Part shown: positions 37,147 through 47,314 of the stretch, one piece after another | Position numbering within the stretch: position 1 is the first letter of the stretch | Layout: each line of letters starts with the position of its first letter | Assembly (NCBI GenBank): GCA_020881915.1 | Contig: JAJFPB010000001.1 | Location: 1,488,001-1,552,000 of the forward strand | Direction of reading: 5' to 3' | DNA length: 64,000 nucleotides | Source of the DNA: Paramyrothecium sp. XJ0827 | Lineage: Eukaryota > Ascomycota > Sordariomycetes > Hypocreales > Stachybotryaceae | The notes under the pieces: model-generated | Database searches by the model: none | What the model saw: only the letters and a program-made list of their open reading frames with translations | Told to the model about the DNA's origin: nothing | Program-made: the position numbers and the translations under genes

Positions 37147-38406
37147 TTAAGCTGCCCATACATCCTTGCCTGCGGCCTCAATCCAGTTACCCAGTTGGTT
37201 GACGTTGGAGTCCCACTCGAGTAGCCGTTGGCGCATGTTGCTGATCTGCTTCATATCCACCACCTTCGGCTGAACCCAGGTGATGTGTGCTACCTCATCA
37301 ACCTGATCAATAGTTCCGCGAAGAAGGCCCAAGCTCAACGCCTTCATAATCAGGTGCTCGATCTCCTCAGGTCGGATCTTGGTCTCTTGTGAAATGGTGG
37401 AGAAGGTCATGGTACGGTCGTGGGGAGGGCGGCGGAAGACCGCCTCGGTGAGCGAGGCGAGGTAAATTTTCTGGCGAAGGTGGTCGGCGTGCTCGCTCAG
37501 GAGTCTGTTGTCCTCGACGTGTTCGGAAAGGACGTCAAAGGCGCCGAGATCGCCTCGGTTGAAGGCGAAAAGGAGATCGCGCAGCCAAGAATCGTCTTCG
37601 CTCTTGGCCAGGACATCGAGGATGGGATGTAGTAGCAGCTCGCCAAAGTTGTAGATGCTGGTGGATACTAGGGCGGCCACACTGAGGTAGTAAGCTCTTC
37701 GGTAGCGCTCCTCGTCGGGCATGGTGGAGAGGTCGATGCAGGCGAGGTAGAGGAGGGCGGTTCGGTAGTAGTTGGAGAAGTCCATCTTGCGCTGCGAGCC
37801 GAGTTGTCAGTAAAATTAACAGAAGCCAGAGCCAACATGATCACCTTACCTGATAGTAGTTTGCGTTTGCATCATAAAAGGCGGCGTGGACGACAGTCTC
37901 GACGGAGTCAAAAGTGTCTAATATCCGCTCGGCAGCGTCGAGCTCTTTGCGAGCTCCGTCCAGGTCGTTCAAGCTAAGCTTCGTTCGGGCGACAGCAACG
38001 GATGCGAACACAAGAGCGTCTTGCGAGAGAGGGTTATCGACCTTCTTCACCACCGACTGCAGGAATGTCAAGCGTTCGTTATCGTCTGGCTGATGTCAGT
38101 GCTTGAGTTGAAGGACTGGGGGTATGGATACACCGCACCTTTGCACTGGCTCGCAGCCTTCAATGCGAGATCCACCAGCTTCAGCTGGTTGATCTTGTCG
38201 GCGAACTTGAGGATGAAGACCTTGTAGAAAGGTAGGCGTTGAGGGGCGCTTCCGGGGTGGCTGAAGAACTTGACGAGCGCATCGGTGAGCTGGTGCCAGA
38301 GCTTGCGCTCCCAGAAGTTCTCAAAGTCGAGGACGAGCGGCTGAAGCTCCTCCGGAGCTTGGTCCCGCTGGTCGGCGAGGAAATCTGAGATGGTGTCGAC
38401 GTTCAT
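37147..38406 (-). CDS. rpn9: 26S proteasome regulatory subunit Rpn9 (PCI domain)
   Basis: Three exons on the minus strand: 38406-38139, 38085-37850 and 37791-37147, giving 382 aa. The N-terminal helical repeats (ENFWERKLWHQLTDAL) and the C-terminal PCI/winged-helix part (FSTISQETKIRPEEIEHLIMKAL; WVQPKVVDMKQI) are those of Rpn9/PSMD13. The subunit is part of the lid of the 19S regulatory particle and binds Rpn8/Rpn11 neighbours (family knowledge). Length matches (yeast 393). It is divergently transcribed from nuo40 with 455 bp between starts. Confidence 0.95.
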
Positions 38407-38861
38407 GGCGGAGTGAGTATGTGTTGAGGGCGGTGGCGGTGGGTGAGGTGGTTAGCCGCAGATATTAAACTGCGCGGCTCGCTCTTTGAGGTTGGTGGTG
38501 CCGTCGCCAGGAGATTCGAGCGCAGTTCGTGAGTTCGTGATGATCGGTTTCAAGGATTCAGGTAGAGCGTAGGGTGTGAATGCGTTTCTACCGAATGAGC
38601 TCGTAGACGCGGCTGGCTAGCAGCCTGCTGCTTTCCTCCCACATTGACGCACGGGCCATGACATGGAAGAATGATGACACAGCTGCCTGCCAGAAACAAG
38701 CGGCCCCGTGACTCGGCACGTGACTTTGAAGCTAGCATGTCCGAAGCTCGACAGCATCGGCTATCAGTTTGGTTTGGTTCCAGGAATCCGCAGACGAACA
38801 TTCAGGTCAATTGAGAGGGAATCACCACCGTTCTTGCTCCGATCGAGCGACACTCGCAAGG
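38407..38861. other. Divergent promoter, rpn9 / nuo40
   Basis: 455 bp shared by two housekeeping genes. The region next to rpn9 is GA/GTGG-rich. No TATA box or known operator was recognised. Confidence 0.45.
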
Positions 38862-40410
38862 ATGGCCTCTCCCCTCTCTGCTGTGCGGACCGCCCGCCAA
38901 TTCGCCCCCAACATTGCAGGCAAACGTTTCCTGTCCGACGTTCACATCACCCGTACCGGCAAGCCCATCCTTCGCACAGAGGGTGGCCGGTGAGTGCATG
39001 CTCCGCGACGGAGGGCCAATTGAGATGCTGACCGTTTCTTTCTCAGATCTTCCCTCGGAGGTACGATGATCGAGCCATGTCTGGGGGGTCGCGACTGACA
39101 GCGCGTGCAGGTCATACCGCAACCGTATTTGGCGCAACCGGCCAATTGGGACGATACATCGTCAACCGACTGGGTGCGTTTCGAAGTACGAGCCGATCGA
39201 GATGAGTTTGTCTGACAGGGAGAATAGCTCGCCAGGGATGCACCGTTGTTGTGCCCTTCCGTGAGGAGATGGCCAAGCGTCACCTCAAGGTGACTGGTGA
39301 TCTCGGCAAGGTCGTCTTCGTTGTATGTCCGCGTGCCGTGTCACCAAGCGCGATGTCGATGCTGAACCCCATCTAGGAATACGATCTTTACAACACCGCT
39401 TCGATTGAGGCGAGCGTCAGGCACTCCGATGTCGTTTACAACCTGGTTGGACGAGAGTATCCCACCAAGTACGCCTAATCCTGCCATTTCTGCTGGTATC
39501 CCATTCTTACAATCACCAGGAACTACTCGCTGGAGGATGTGCACGTCGGAGGTACTGAGCGCATCGTCGACGCCGTGGCCAAGTATGATGTCGATCGATA
39601 CATCCATGTCTCGTCCTACAATGCCAACCCCCAGTCCGCATCTGAGTTCTTCGCTACCAAGGTAAAACCTGACAGGCTAGCCATAATCACCGAGCTCAAC
39701 TAACACAATCGCTAGGGACGAGGCGAGCAGGTCGCCCGTAGCATCTTCCCCGAGACCACCATTGTCCGACCCGCCCCTATCTTCGGCTTCGAGGACCGCC
39801 TCCTCCTGAGGCTCGCTTCCGCTTTGAACCTGTTTACCTCTAACAACATGCAGGAGAGGTTCCGCCCTGTCCACGTAAGTCCTGCTGCTAACCGTATAAG
39901 CCATAAAAACTCATTTCATTCGTAGTCTATCGATGTCGGTGTTGCTCTGGAGAAGATGCTCTACGACGATTCCACAGCTGGCCAGACCTATGAGCTGTAC
40001 GGACCCAAGGAGTACGCCATGGCCGAGATTGCCGCGTTTGTGGACAAGGAGATTTTCAAGCAGCGACGACACATCAACCTGCCCAAGGCCATCTTGAAGC
40101 CCGTTGCTGGTGTCCTCAACCGTGTCCTCTGGTGGCACACCATGTCCGCCGATGAGATCGAGCGCGAGTTCATGGACCAGGTCATCGACCCCGAGGCCAA
40201 GACTTTCAAGGACCTTGGCATTGAGCCTGGCGACATTGCCAACTTTACCTACCACTACCTGGTAAGTTATGACAGTCCTGCGTTACGAACGCCCTGCTAA
40301 CCCCCTCTCAGCAAGGATTCCGCAGTCAGAACTACTACGACCTGCCTCCTGCAACTGCAAAGGAGAGGAGAGAGGACAAGAAGTACATCCACGTCACGGA
40401 TGAGTTGTAG
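38862..40410 (+). CDS. nuo40: Complex I 40 kDa subunit (NDUFA9 homologue)
   Basis: Nine exons: 38862-38989, 39047-39060, 39111-39173, 39228-39322, 39377-39468, 39520-39661, 39716-39874, 39926-40261 and 40312-40410, giving 375 aa in phase. A basic mitochondrial presequence precedes a Rossmann-like fold of the atypical SDR type (VFGATGQLGRYIV at about residue 50; YNLVGREYPTKNYS; VSSYNANPQS in place of a catalytic YxxxK). NDUFA9 binds NADPH structurally and belongs to the matrix arm of NADH:ubiquinone oxidoreductase (family knowledge). Exon 2 is a 14-nt micro-exon encoding SSLG. The many 45-60-nt introns are concentrated in the first half. Confidence 0.95.
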
Positions 40411-40982
40411 ACACTACTTGTGGGAGATGGTGGCGTAAGGTACCGGCGGCGAGCCGGGTAACTGTAAATAGAACCGCATAGATTAGAATCTGCGGGATTG
40501 AGCAATTGTACAGGTCCTTTCCTTGGTTTAGCCAACATCTGGGTCCGAAACTGATGCCGTGACTTTGGGGTCTGTCAAGCTTGAATATACCTAGCAGCAC
40601 AGCCACCGTATTTTAAAAGGGATTTAAAAGGGGTATAACAGTAATATCACCGTTTTAATCACTAAAAATATTAACTATCATACTATTAAAACGGTGATAT
40701 CAGTGTTTTATCCCTGACAAACACAATGGGTGGGTTCGTAGGTACCTATCGTGCAGAATAAATTGAAAACAGGAAGCCCGATCTTGACGCTGCCCGCATA
40801 TAAATACGACAGCGGTAGAACAGCCCACCACTCTGATTACGCCGAATAGAACAAGCAAGGCATTCATGGCTAACTAACTTAATACTGCCGACTCTTCTCA
40901 TATGCTGCTATTATAAATAAGACAGCGGTAGAGCGGGCGGCCCACCACTCTGATTACGCCGAATGAAACAAGCAAGGCGTTC
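40411..40982. other. Repeat-rich intergenic region
   Basis: It contains a long palindrome (40637-40707) and the first copy of a tandem duplication (40808-40907); see separate entries. It forms the upstream region of an orphan ORF. Confidence 0.6.
40637..40707. repeat. Inverted repeat, 23-bp arms
   Basis: The left arm at 40637-40659 and the reverse complement of 40685-40707 both contain ATATCACCGTTTTAAT, differing at only two or three positions over 23 bases, with a 25-base loop. Similarity continues weakly outward (GGGGTAT against GGGATAA). It could be a MITE remnant or a cruciform-forming element. Confidence 0.85.
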
Positions 40983-41024
40983 ATGGCCAACCAACTCGTT
41001 AATGCCGAGTCTTCTCATATGCTG
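40808..41024 (+). repeat. Diverged tandem duplication, about 100-105 bp units
   Basis: Copy 1 (40808-40907) and copy 2 (40921-41024) both begin GACAGCGGTAGA, share CCACCACTCTGATTACGCCG and ATGCCGAGT-like words, and end CTTCTCATATGCTG. A TAAATA word precedes both copies. Copy 1 reads ATG GCT AAC TAA; copy 2 reads ATG GCC AAC CAA and opens a 208-codon ORF. Confidence 0.95.
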
Positions 41025-41886
41025 TTCCAGGTATCCTTCCATTACCAACTATGTCGCATAAAAGAGATGTCAGAGTTTCTCAAGGCTATTCAGGATGGCA
41101 TCTTGGCCATTCATCCTGCTGCCAAATTCGGACCTTACACTTCTGACGAGGGCACTGAAACCTTTCTAGGTTTGATCAGCCTCTCATTCTTAGGACCTGT
41201 GATAAGGGTAACCTGGAGATTCGGTATGTCACCCGCGGATCATTGTTATCTGCATCTTCTAATTTGTCCTCTTCAACGTACTGATCCACGAGGTCCTTCC
41301 TTCGACCCCGAAATTATCAGCGTAGTCCACCAGGCTCTCCTCGGCATCATGGAAAACGAGGACGATGTTGATGGTAACCTGCCGACACCCCTTCTTGACA
41401 TCTTTCTGGAATTCTGTCATTTGATTTCCCCTCTGGTCGAAGGAAGTCGTTGTAATCCCGTGTTGAGTCAGCACTTCAACATATCCAGCTACCAACTCGT
41501 CGGCTCCCCTTTGGAAGCCGAGATACAAGAATATATTTTCCGTGGATGTGACAAAGGACCAATCTTTTGCCTTCCCCCAGGTATTGCTTCAGCAAATCAC
41601 TTGCCTTGAGAACCAAATCGAACAGCCGGCAGGCCAAATTGCACAAGTTCATGGTGGCGTGCTCAAGATGGGGTCCATAAAGGAGATCTTGAGCAAGGTC
41701 GGTAGCAGCATTGACTCTTTCCAACTCCAGACTCTGGTCGAACAGATGGGTGCTTTGCATGCTGTTTCACAGGTCGCGAAGGAAATCGAGGCCTGGCATT
41801 TAGTTCGCGTCATTGAGCAGAATATCGATAAGCTCCTGCTCATGATGGAGGACTGTGGCACGTTGAGATCTCTTGCATGGGAATAA
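40983..41886 (+). CDS. Orphan gene, alpha-helical protein of unknown function (structure uncertain)
   Basis: The ATG of duplication copy 2 opens a 208-codon frame (40983-41609). A second frame with a strong acceptor (CCTTCCCCCAG at about 41580) then runs to the stop at 41886 and reads as amphipathic helix (LLQQITCLENQIEQPAGQI; LVEQMGALHAVSQVAKE; VIEQNIDKLLLMMED). These are probably two exons of one gene; the donor is not resolved. I recognise no family; the helical part is reminiscent of fungal STAND/ankyrin protein N-termini, but only in style. A TATA-like ATTATAAATA word lies about 65-75 nt upstream of the ATG. Confidence 0.4.
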
Positions 41887-42269
41887 TTCGCCTTATGATG
41901 CTCCATGCGTGCTTTGAGATATCTCGATTTTGCTACCTCTGAATTCTGGTCGCGAGCATCCTCATGTATTTGTAGGGCCTCTCAGGATGGTAAAAATGGC
42001 GAACAGCTCGAGGCTTTCACAAACACTCGCTTCAGGGAGTTCTATGCGAGTACGCAGAACTCACGCGGTAGTCTTGAGACGGTACCAGCGAGTACAGGTA
42101 GAACGCGTCGGGACCGCAAGGGCGGAGGTCCAGGTGCTCAATAGGCTAAAGAGGAAGCAATCAACTAACTCAGGGAGGACTTCGAGCGCCTGACTGAAAG
42201 CCCCTTGGCTTACCAACCATTAAGCGAATCTGTTCTTGCATCAAAAGGCAAAAGTGCTGCCAGGCGAGT

Positions 42270-42702
42270 TTATTAGGAATGCCAAAGATTTTTGGCTAAC
42301 GATATCACAAAGCCCACCGAGTGGCTACACGAAGCTATCGTGTCGTTGTTTGAGGCCGAGGACTTCGATCACATATGGCTAGAAGAACAGAATGGTAACC
42401 TTGTTTGACGGACCTCTAAGTTTCAAAGGAAGAATTAATCAGACTTAAAACAGGCTCTCAGAAGCAGATAAAGAAGATGAAGGAGCCACTGCGAAGCGAT
42501 CATGTTGCTCCGTCGAAGGGGTACACTACGAGGAGGATGATGGGGATTATGGTGGAGGGTTCAAGTTCATCCTAGATATAGCGGAGCATATGGACTTTCT
42601 CAACATCACAGAGAATGTAACGGAAGACGAGGATATGAATGGCGCCCAGAGTAGCCGGAACCAGGGAACGGCAGAAGTGATTATCATACTGGATAGTTAA
42701 AG
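42270..42702 (+). pseudogene. Coding remnants of an orphan gene
   Basis: Two stretches without a start codon look coding. About 42277-42397 reads CQRFLANDITKPTEWLHEAI... DFDHIWLEEQNG and ends at a GTAACC donor. About 42451-42702 reads an acidic frame (LSEADKEDEGATAKR; EHMDFLNITENVTEDEDMNG) to a TAA. The acceptor between them puts the second stretch in a different frame, so the gene is either mis-modelled or decayed. They may be 3' exons of the orphan gene upstream. Confidence 0.35.
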
Positions 42703-42927
42703 AGGGGAGGATGCCAATTGACCGAAGGAAATCAACTTCCATACAAATTTCTCAGAACCAAGCGATGAGGCAGCGGTTTTTATCGCAGAACATTATTGGC
42801 ATAAAAGATTGCATTGACATATAAAGCACTGTCTTCCTAAGGAACACACAATACTGGTTAACCTTGCCTATTATCTCTGAGCACACGTCGAAGACCCCCA
42901 AGGATTGACTATCCAATTCCAAGTAGC

Positions 42928-43365
42928 TTAGATGGGCACACCAGCGTCAGCGCAGGTCTTCTGCGCCCAAGCCAGGGTCTTTGCACTGTTTATATAAGCG
43001 TTAGCAAGAGAAATACCATGTCTGCCGTTAATCATGGCAGCCCAGAAAAGAGAATGGAAGGAAGACGGAAGATAGAGGGACATACACATCCTCAGCTTTA
43101 GGGCATGAAGTAAGAACACACAAGGTGACTGTGTCAATGTAGGCACTCGAGCTAATGCAATGGTCAGTGGACTGGTTGTCAACTCGCTGGGGGGAAGCAA
43201 ATAGCTAGCGACGTACGCGCAGATGCAAGCGAAGTCGGTGCGGTCAGCGCAGCCTGAGACAGGGAAGTTGTCAAGGAAGCAGGGACGAGCGCAAGGAGGG
43301 AGACCAGAGAGGTCTTGGGCCACGACGGCGGTGGCCAGGACGCTGAGAAGGGTCAGGAACTGCAT
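42928..43365 (-). CDS. Small secreted CFEM-domain protein
   Basis: Three exons on the minus strand: 43365-43217, 43151-43086 and 42985-42928, giving 90 aa in phase. A signal peptide (MQFLTLLSVLATAVVA) is followed by a complete CFEM pattern of eight cysteines at 25, 29, 39, 47, 49, 61, 66 and 83. The Asp at 44 before FACIC is the residue that binds heme iron in Csa2/Rbt5 structures. No GPI-anchor tail is present, so the mature protein is probably free. CFEM proteins act in heme uptake, wall adhesion or as host-directed effectors (family knowledge). A TATA box sits about 100 nt upstream. The flanks are repeat- and relic-rich. Confidence 0.9.
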   Translation of the reverse strand: MQFLTLLSVLATAVVAQDLSGLPPCARPCFLDNFPVSGCADRTDFACICAYVASYLLPPSELTTSPLTIALARVPTLTQSPCVFLLHALKLRMCMSLYLPSSFHSLFWAAMINGRHGISLANAYINSAKTLAWAQKTCADAGVPI

Positions 43366-43460
43366 ATTGACTGGGATGAGAAGCTGTGAAGAGAGTTTGA
43401 AGCAAGAATCTGGTTGTTGGGCAAGAGATAATTTTGCAATATGGGACGACTATCTGGGCC

Positions 43461-43470
43461 TTTTTATATT
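43461..43470 (-). promoter_or_regulatory. TATA box of the CFEM gene
   Basis: On the minus strand the sequence AATATAAAAAGGCC lies about 100 nt upstream of the CFEM ATG, the usual distance for a fungal TATA element in an inducible gene. Confidence 0.5.
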
Positions 43471-44839
43471 CCACAGGTTGACCTGAATAGAGGACATTTG
43501 CTAGCTTCTATCTCACAAGACCGCTCGCCGATCACTCCCCTCTTTTCGTTGAAGTCATCCCCGGAGCGGCGAAAGACCGTACGGCTTGACTCGAAAGTGA
43601 GGAGTCATTCACGCGAAGGGACGTTTTCGGATGAGGAGACAATCACATGAAGCCGACTAGTTCTCGTAGACGCTTGGTCTCTCGGCATGGCAGCCCTGGC
43701 GGAGAGGACGGCTTGGTGACGCCCCCTCTCGCTGGAGGAACGGGAATGGGGGCTGTCACTACCACCTCACACGGAGGATGCTACGGAATGAGAATGGTCC
43801 GGAGTGACCGGTCATGGCCTCGTTGCCAAGCGAGAGCCCGGATCTCGTCTCGTCTCGGGATGGGCAACTCCACAGCACGCGAGAGACTCGGACCATCGGC
43901 ACATGAGGAAAAGCGTCGGACCAGAGCTGCTGGGCTTGATGATTGCGAGCTCCTAGCCTCGTGCTGCAGAGGAACCACAACTGAGTTACTACCAGGCACG
44001 AAGCTTATAGTAGGAGAGTGCTAAGGATAGTAGTCGCCTTGTATAGGCAGGGTTTCGGAAGTCGGGCAAAGCCAAGTCGGGCCCCAACGCCAACAAGGAT
44101 CCACAGCAAAATCCGGGGTAAATTACAAGCAAAAAGGCGGGGATGCAGGTTTCCTGTTCCTGACCCGCTTCGGCCCCCCTCCCTCGTGGAGGGTGGGAAG
44201 CAGAAAACGGGGTCAAGCCGTTCACCGTCACGGCATTGGTCAGTGTCCAGCATGGGGTGTGGCAGCCCGGTAGTTTCCATCTCGTACAGAGAATCTGGAC
44301 CTTCCGGGTTCGAAGGGGAGACAAGGCCAAGTATCGACAGTGATCAGCATGTGCTGCCGCGGCGTTGGGCAAAGGTGACGGCCATGACGAGGTTAATGAA
44401 GCAGGGTTCCTACTTTGCATGGGGCCGCTGACACATCTGGTGTTGTCCTGTGGTTGCTCTGCTGGTAGAAAGCGAAGCTGCGAGACACACGACTTTACGC
44501 ATCATTAACACTTTATGATTCAATGCTTTATTGGGAATTATTGCTCAAAATATCATTTCAACATACAAAATTTAAAAATTTTTTGCTAGCATTTTAAAAT
44601 GCTTCCTGATACGTCAAGACAAAAAAGACGGCACACCTCGGGGGAGGAGGCCGGGAAGCCAAAATTGAGAACTCATCGCTGAGCCGAGAATTGTGCGGCA
44701 TCGTTTTCATTTCTACGCTGAACGTCTAATCTACACACAATCAAACAGCAAACTCCCCAAAGCAATGCCAGAAACAAGTCCGCCCAAACCTTACGCCACA
44801 TAAATCGTTCACCGTGGAGCTACAAATTGCTTCGCTGGC
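43471..44839. other. Intergenic region between the CFEM gene and rad54
   Basis: About 1.4 kb with an AT-rich island at 44510-44605 (including ATTTAAAAATTTTTTGC). I see no gene. A GGGTTCGAAGGGG word near 44308 resembles a B box but lacks any tRNA context. Confidence 0.45.
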
Positions 44840-47314
44840 TTAATGCGAAATGTACTGGAATACAGCAGAAACCTCTGGTTCTTCCGCCTCCTGCCGCAGC
44901 AACAGATCTTGAATAGGCTTGAGTCCGCTGTTGACAAAATGATTCCACGAACTCGTATCACCGTACAACATGGCAGGTGCCTTTATATACTGCTTTCCGT
45001 CCGGCTTGCATCGCTTGCATTTGAACGTGTCGTGGGTGTCACTCGTGGTGTCTGCCCGGTACTGGAACAGCTCTCGAAGGCTGTCGAGCGAGAAGTGGCG
45101 CTCGACATCCTCCGCCGAGTCGACGACACATGATGAGAGACTCTGCTTGTGAGATTGGCGCTGGAAAATCTTTTCCTCAATCGTTCCCGTCGCAATGAAG
45201 CGGTAAACGAAGCAGTCCTTCTTTTGACCATCACGCCACACACGGGCAAGCGCCTGTTGGTCGGCAGCAGGATTCCAATCCGGATCAAAGAGAACCAGAC
45301 GGTTAGCACCAATGAGGTTAATACCGCAGCCACCAGCCTTGCTGCTGAGCAGGAAGACAAACTCCTCACCCGCGGGGTCATTGAAGCGATCCACCAGCTT
45401 CTGACGCTTGTTGACGGTCATGGTACCGTCCAAGCGAAGGCATCCATACTGACGCGAGCGGCACAAGCGTTCAAAGAGGTCCAGCGTAGCCGTGTAGTTG
45501 CTAATAAGGACAATCTTGTCGTTCGTGTCTTGACGAATGCGAGCAAGCATACGGTCAAGCACCTGCATCTTTCCAGAATACCAAGGCTTGACATCGCGAT
45601 CCCTGCCACGCGATTCCCTCGGAACGAAGTCTTCAGGACAGCATTTCTCCGAGCCTGGCAGATCCTCGGAAAGATTGAGCAAATCGGGATGATTGCAGAG
45701 CTTCTTGAGAATGTTGATAGCCTTGAGTGGTTGGCTGCCCTTGCCACGGAGGAGGGCTTTGATGTCGGGACTGGTGATGAAGTAGTTGTACAGATCGAGC
45801 TGGAATGGCGCCAAGTTGCAGAAGACGACATGCTCATATTTGACGGGGAGATATTTCGATAGAATATCGTTCGTGCGACGGATCAGGAACTTGTTCACAA
45901 TCGTGAGCAGTTCAGCAGTGCATTCATCACCTCGCTTCCTGTCAGCAGGAGAGGCATCCGCGTCTCGACCACGGAGAATGGGGATCTCGAAACGCTTGCG
46001 GAACTCGAGTCGTGTGCCAAGCAGGTCGGGGTTGGCAAAGCTGGTAAGCGAAAAGTACTCGGTGAGATCGTTTTGAATAGGAGTGCCAGTGAGGATGACA
46101 CGGCGAGAAACATTCAAGTTGTTCAGGGCATTGAAGGTGTTGCTATCGCCGTTTTTCAGGCGATGTCCTTCGTCGCAAAACAACAGGCCAATTTGCGTGT
46201 GCTTGAGCTCTTCCACATTCAGCCGGAGGGTCTCGTAAGAGACAATGATGACAGGCCTGGTGACGGCACGACCAGATGCCATGGCCCACTGTTTCAATTG
46301 GCGTGTCAATTCCTCCTTCGAAGCCTTGCCATCTATGGCAAAGGGGTTGATGGCATTAGCACCAAGCCACTTTGTCAATTCGTTTGCCCAGTTCTTGACC
46401 AAACTGGCTGGGCAAACAACAATGGCCTTTTGTATTGTGCTCTTTCCGGCGTCGGGTGACTGTTTCAGCAGCGTCCAAAGTAGTGTGATGCACTGTAGTG
46501 TCTTGCCGAGACCCATCTCATCGGCCATGATGCAGCCATGCGCCTTTTCGTCTATCATTCCAGTCACACATTTGTACATGAACTTGACACCCTCGACTTG
46601 ATGAGGTCGCAAAATCTTCGCAAGCTTGGGATCCAGGACGACTGGTACTCTCGGGTGCTTATCGTCCACCTTCTTCTTGATCCCTAGGATTTCTGCCAGA
46701 CTCTTGTGCATGAGGGGGGCATCTAGCTTAGTCGACGGCTCCTCCTCCACCTTCTTTACCTCGGCAGAACTGCTTGGCTCAACGGGTTTATCATCAATCG
46801 TAGGATCGTATAGGACGATGGCAAATTCGCCACTCGGGTCGTGTAGCGGCTTTGGGCTGAACACCGCGCCCTGCCTCAAGCCAAGCGTGGGCGGAGGACG
46901 GTTAGGATTGTACGCAGTCGTAGATTTGTCTTTCAGAGGTACCGAGAATGCCTTTCGAAAAACAAGTCCTTTGTCCTTGACCTGGAAGACAGGGAACCGA
47001 TTGGCATCACGGGTAGCTAGCGCCAGTCGGTCATCGTTTGAGTAAGGTTTGTCGGCATCCGTCTCGCCATCGGCACCGGCATAATCGACCTTTCTTCGTT
47101 TACGAGTTGGTCGATCTATCGCCGGTGATCTTCCAGCAACTCCAGGGCATTTGAAAGGTTTGTGCAGTCGAGTGATGGACTCTGGCGTAGGGAACGAACG
47201 GCCCGGCTGCTTCTTCGCTATGCTCGCAGTGGGGGTAGACACTGTTGTCGACCTAGAGATATCATGTCAGCCGGCCTTCCTAATGATGGCGCCTGAAGCG
47301 AGGCCAACTTACAT
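44840..47314 (-). CDS. rad54: DNA repair and recombination protein Rad54 (SNF2 family)
   Basis: The main exon is 47252-44840; with the AT at 47314-47313 joined by splicing (intron 47312-47253) the start codon AT|G gives 804 aa. SNF2 motifs are in order: ADEMGLGKTLQ (Walker A, about residue 245), DEGHRLKN, TGTPIQNDLTEYF, then the helicase C-domain with LSSKAGGCGINLIGANRLVL and DPDWNPAADQQALARVWRDGQ. The N-terminal ITRLHKPFKCPG and RKRRKVDYAGADG blocks are typical of fungal Rad54. The protein remodels chromatin and stimulates Rad51 strand exchange. Upstream of the AT the frame also reads YAPFLNPSSDPPSSGNRFA, which looks coding, so the true N-terminus may lie in a further exon. Confidence 0.92.

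Noticed and set aside
44299..44330. GGGTTCGAAGGGG as a tRNA B box
   Set aside because: No A box at a proper distance, no acceptor stem and no T run; chance match.
45149..45862. 237-aa plus-strand ORF over rad54
   Set aside because: Antisense of the conserved SNF2 helicase part.
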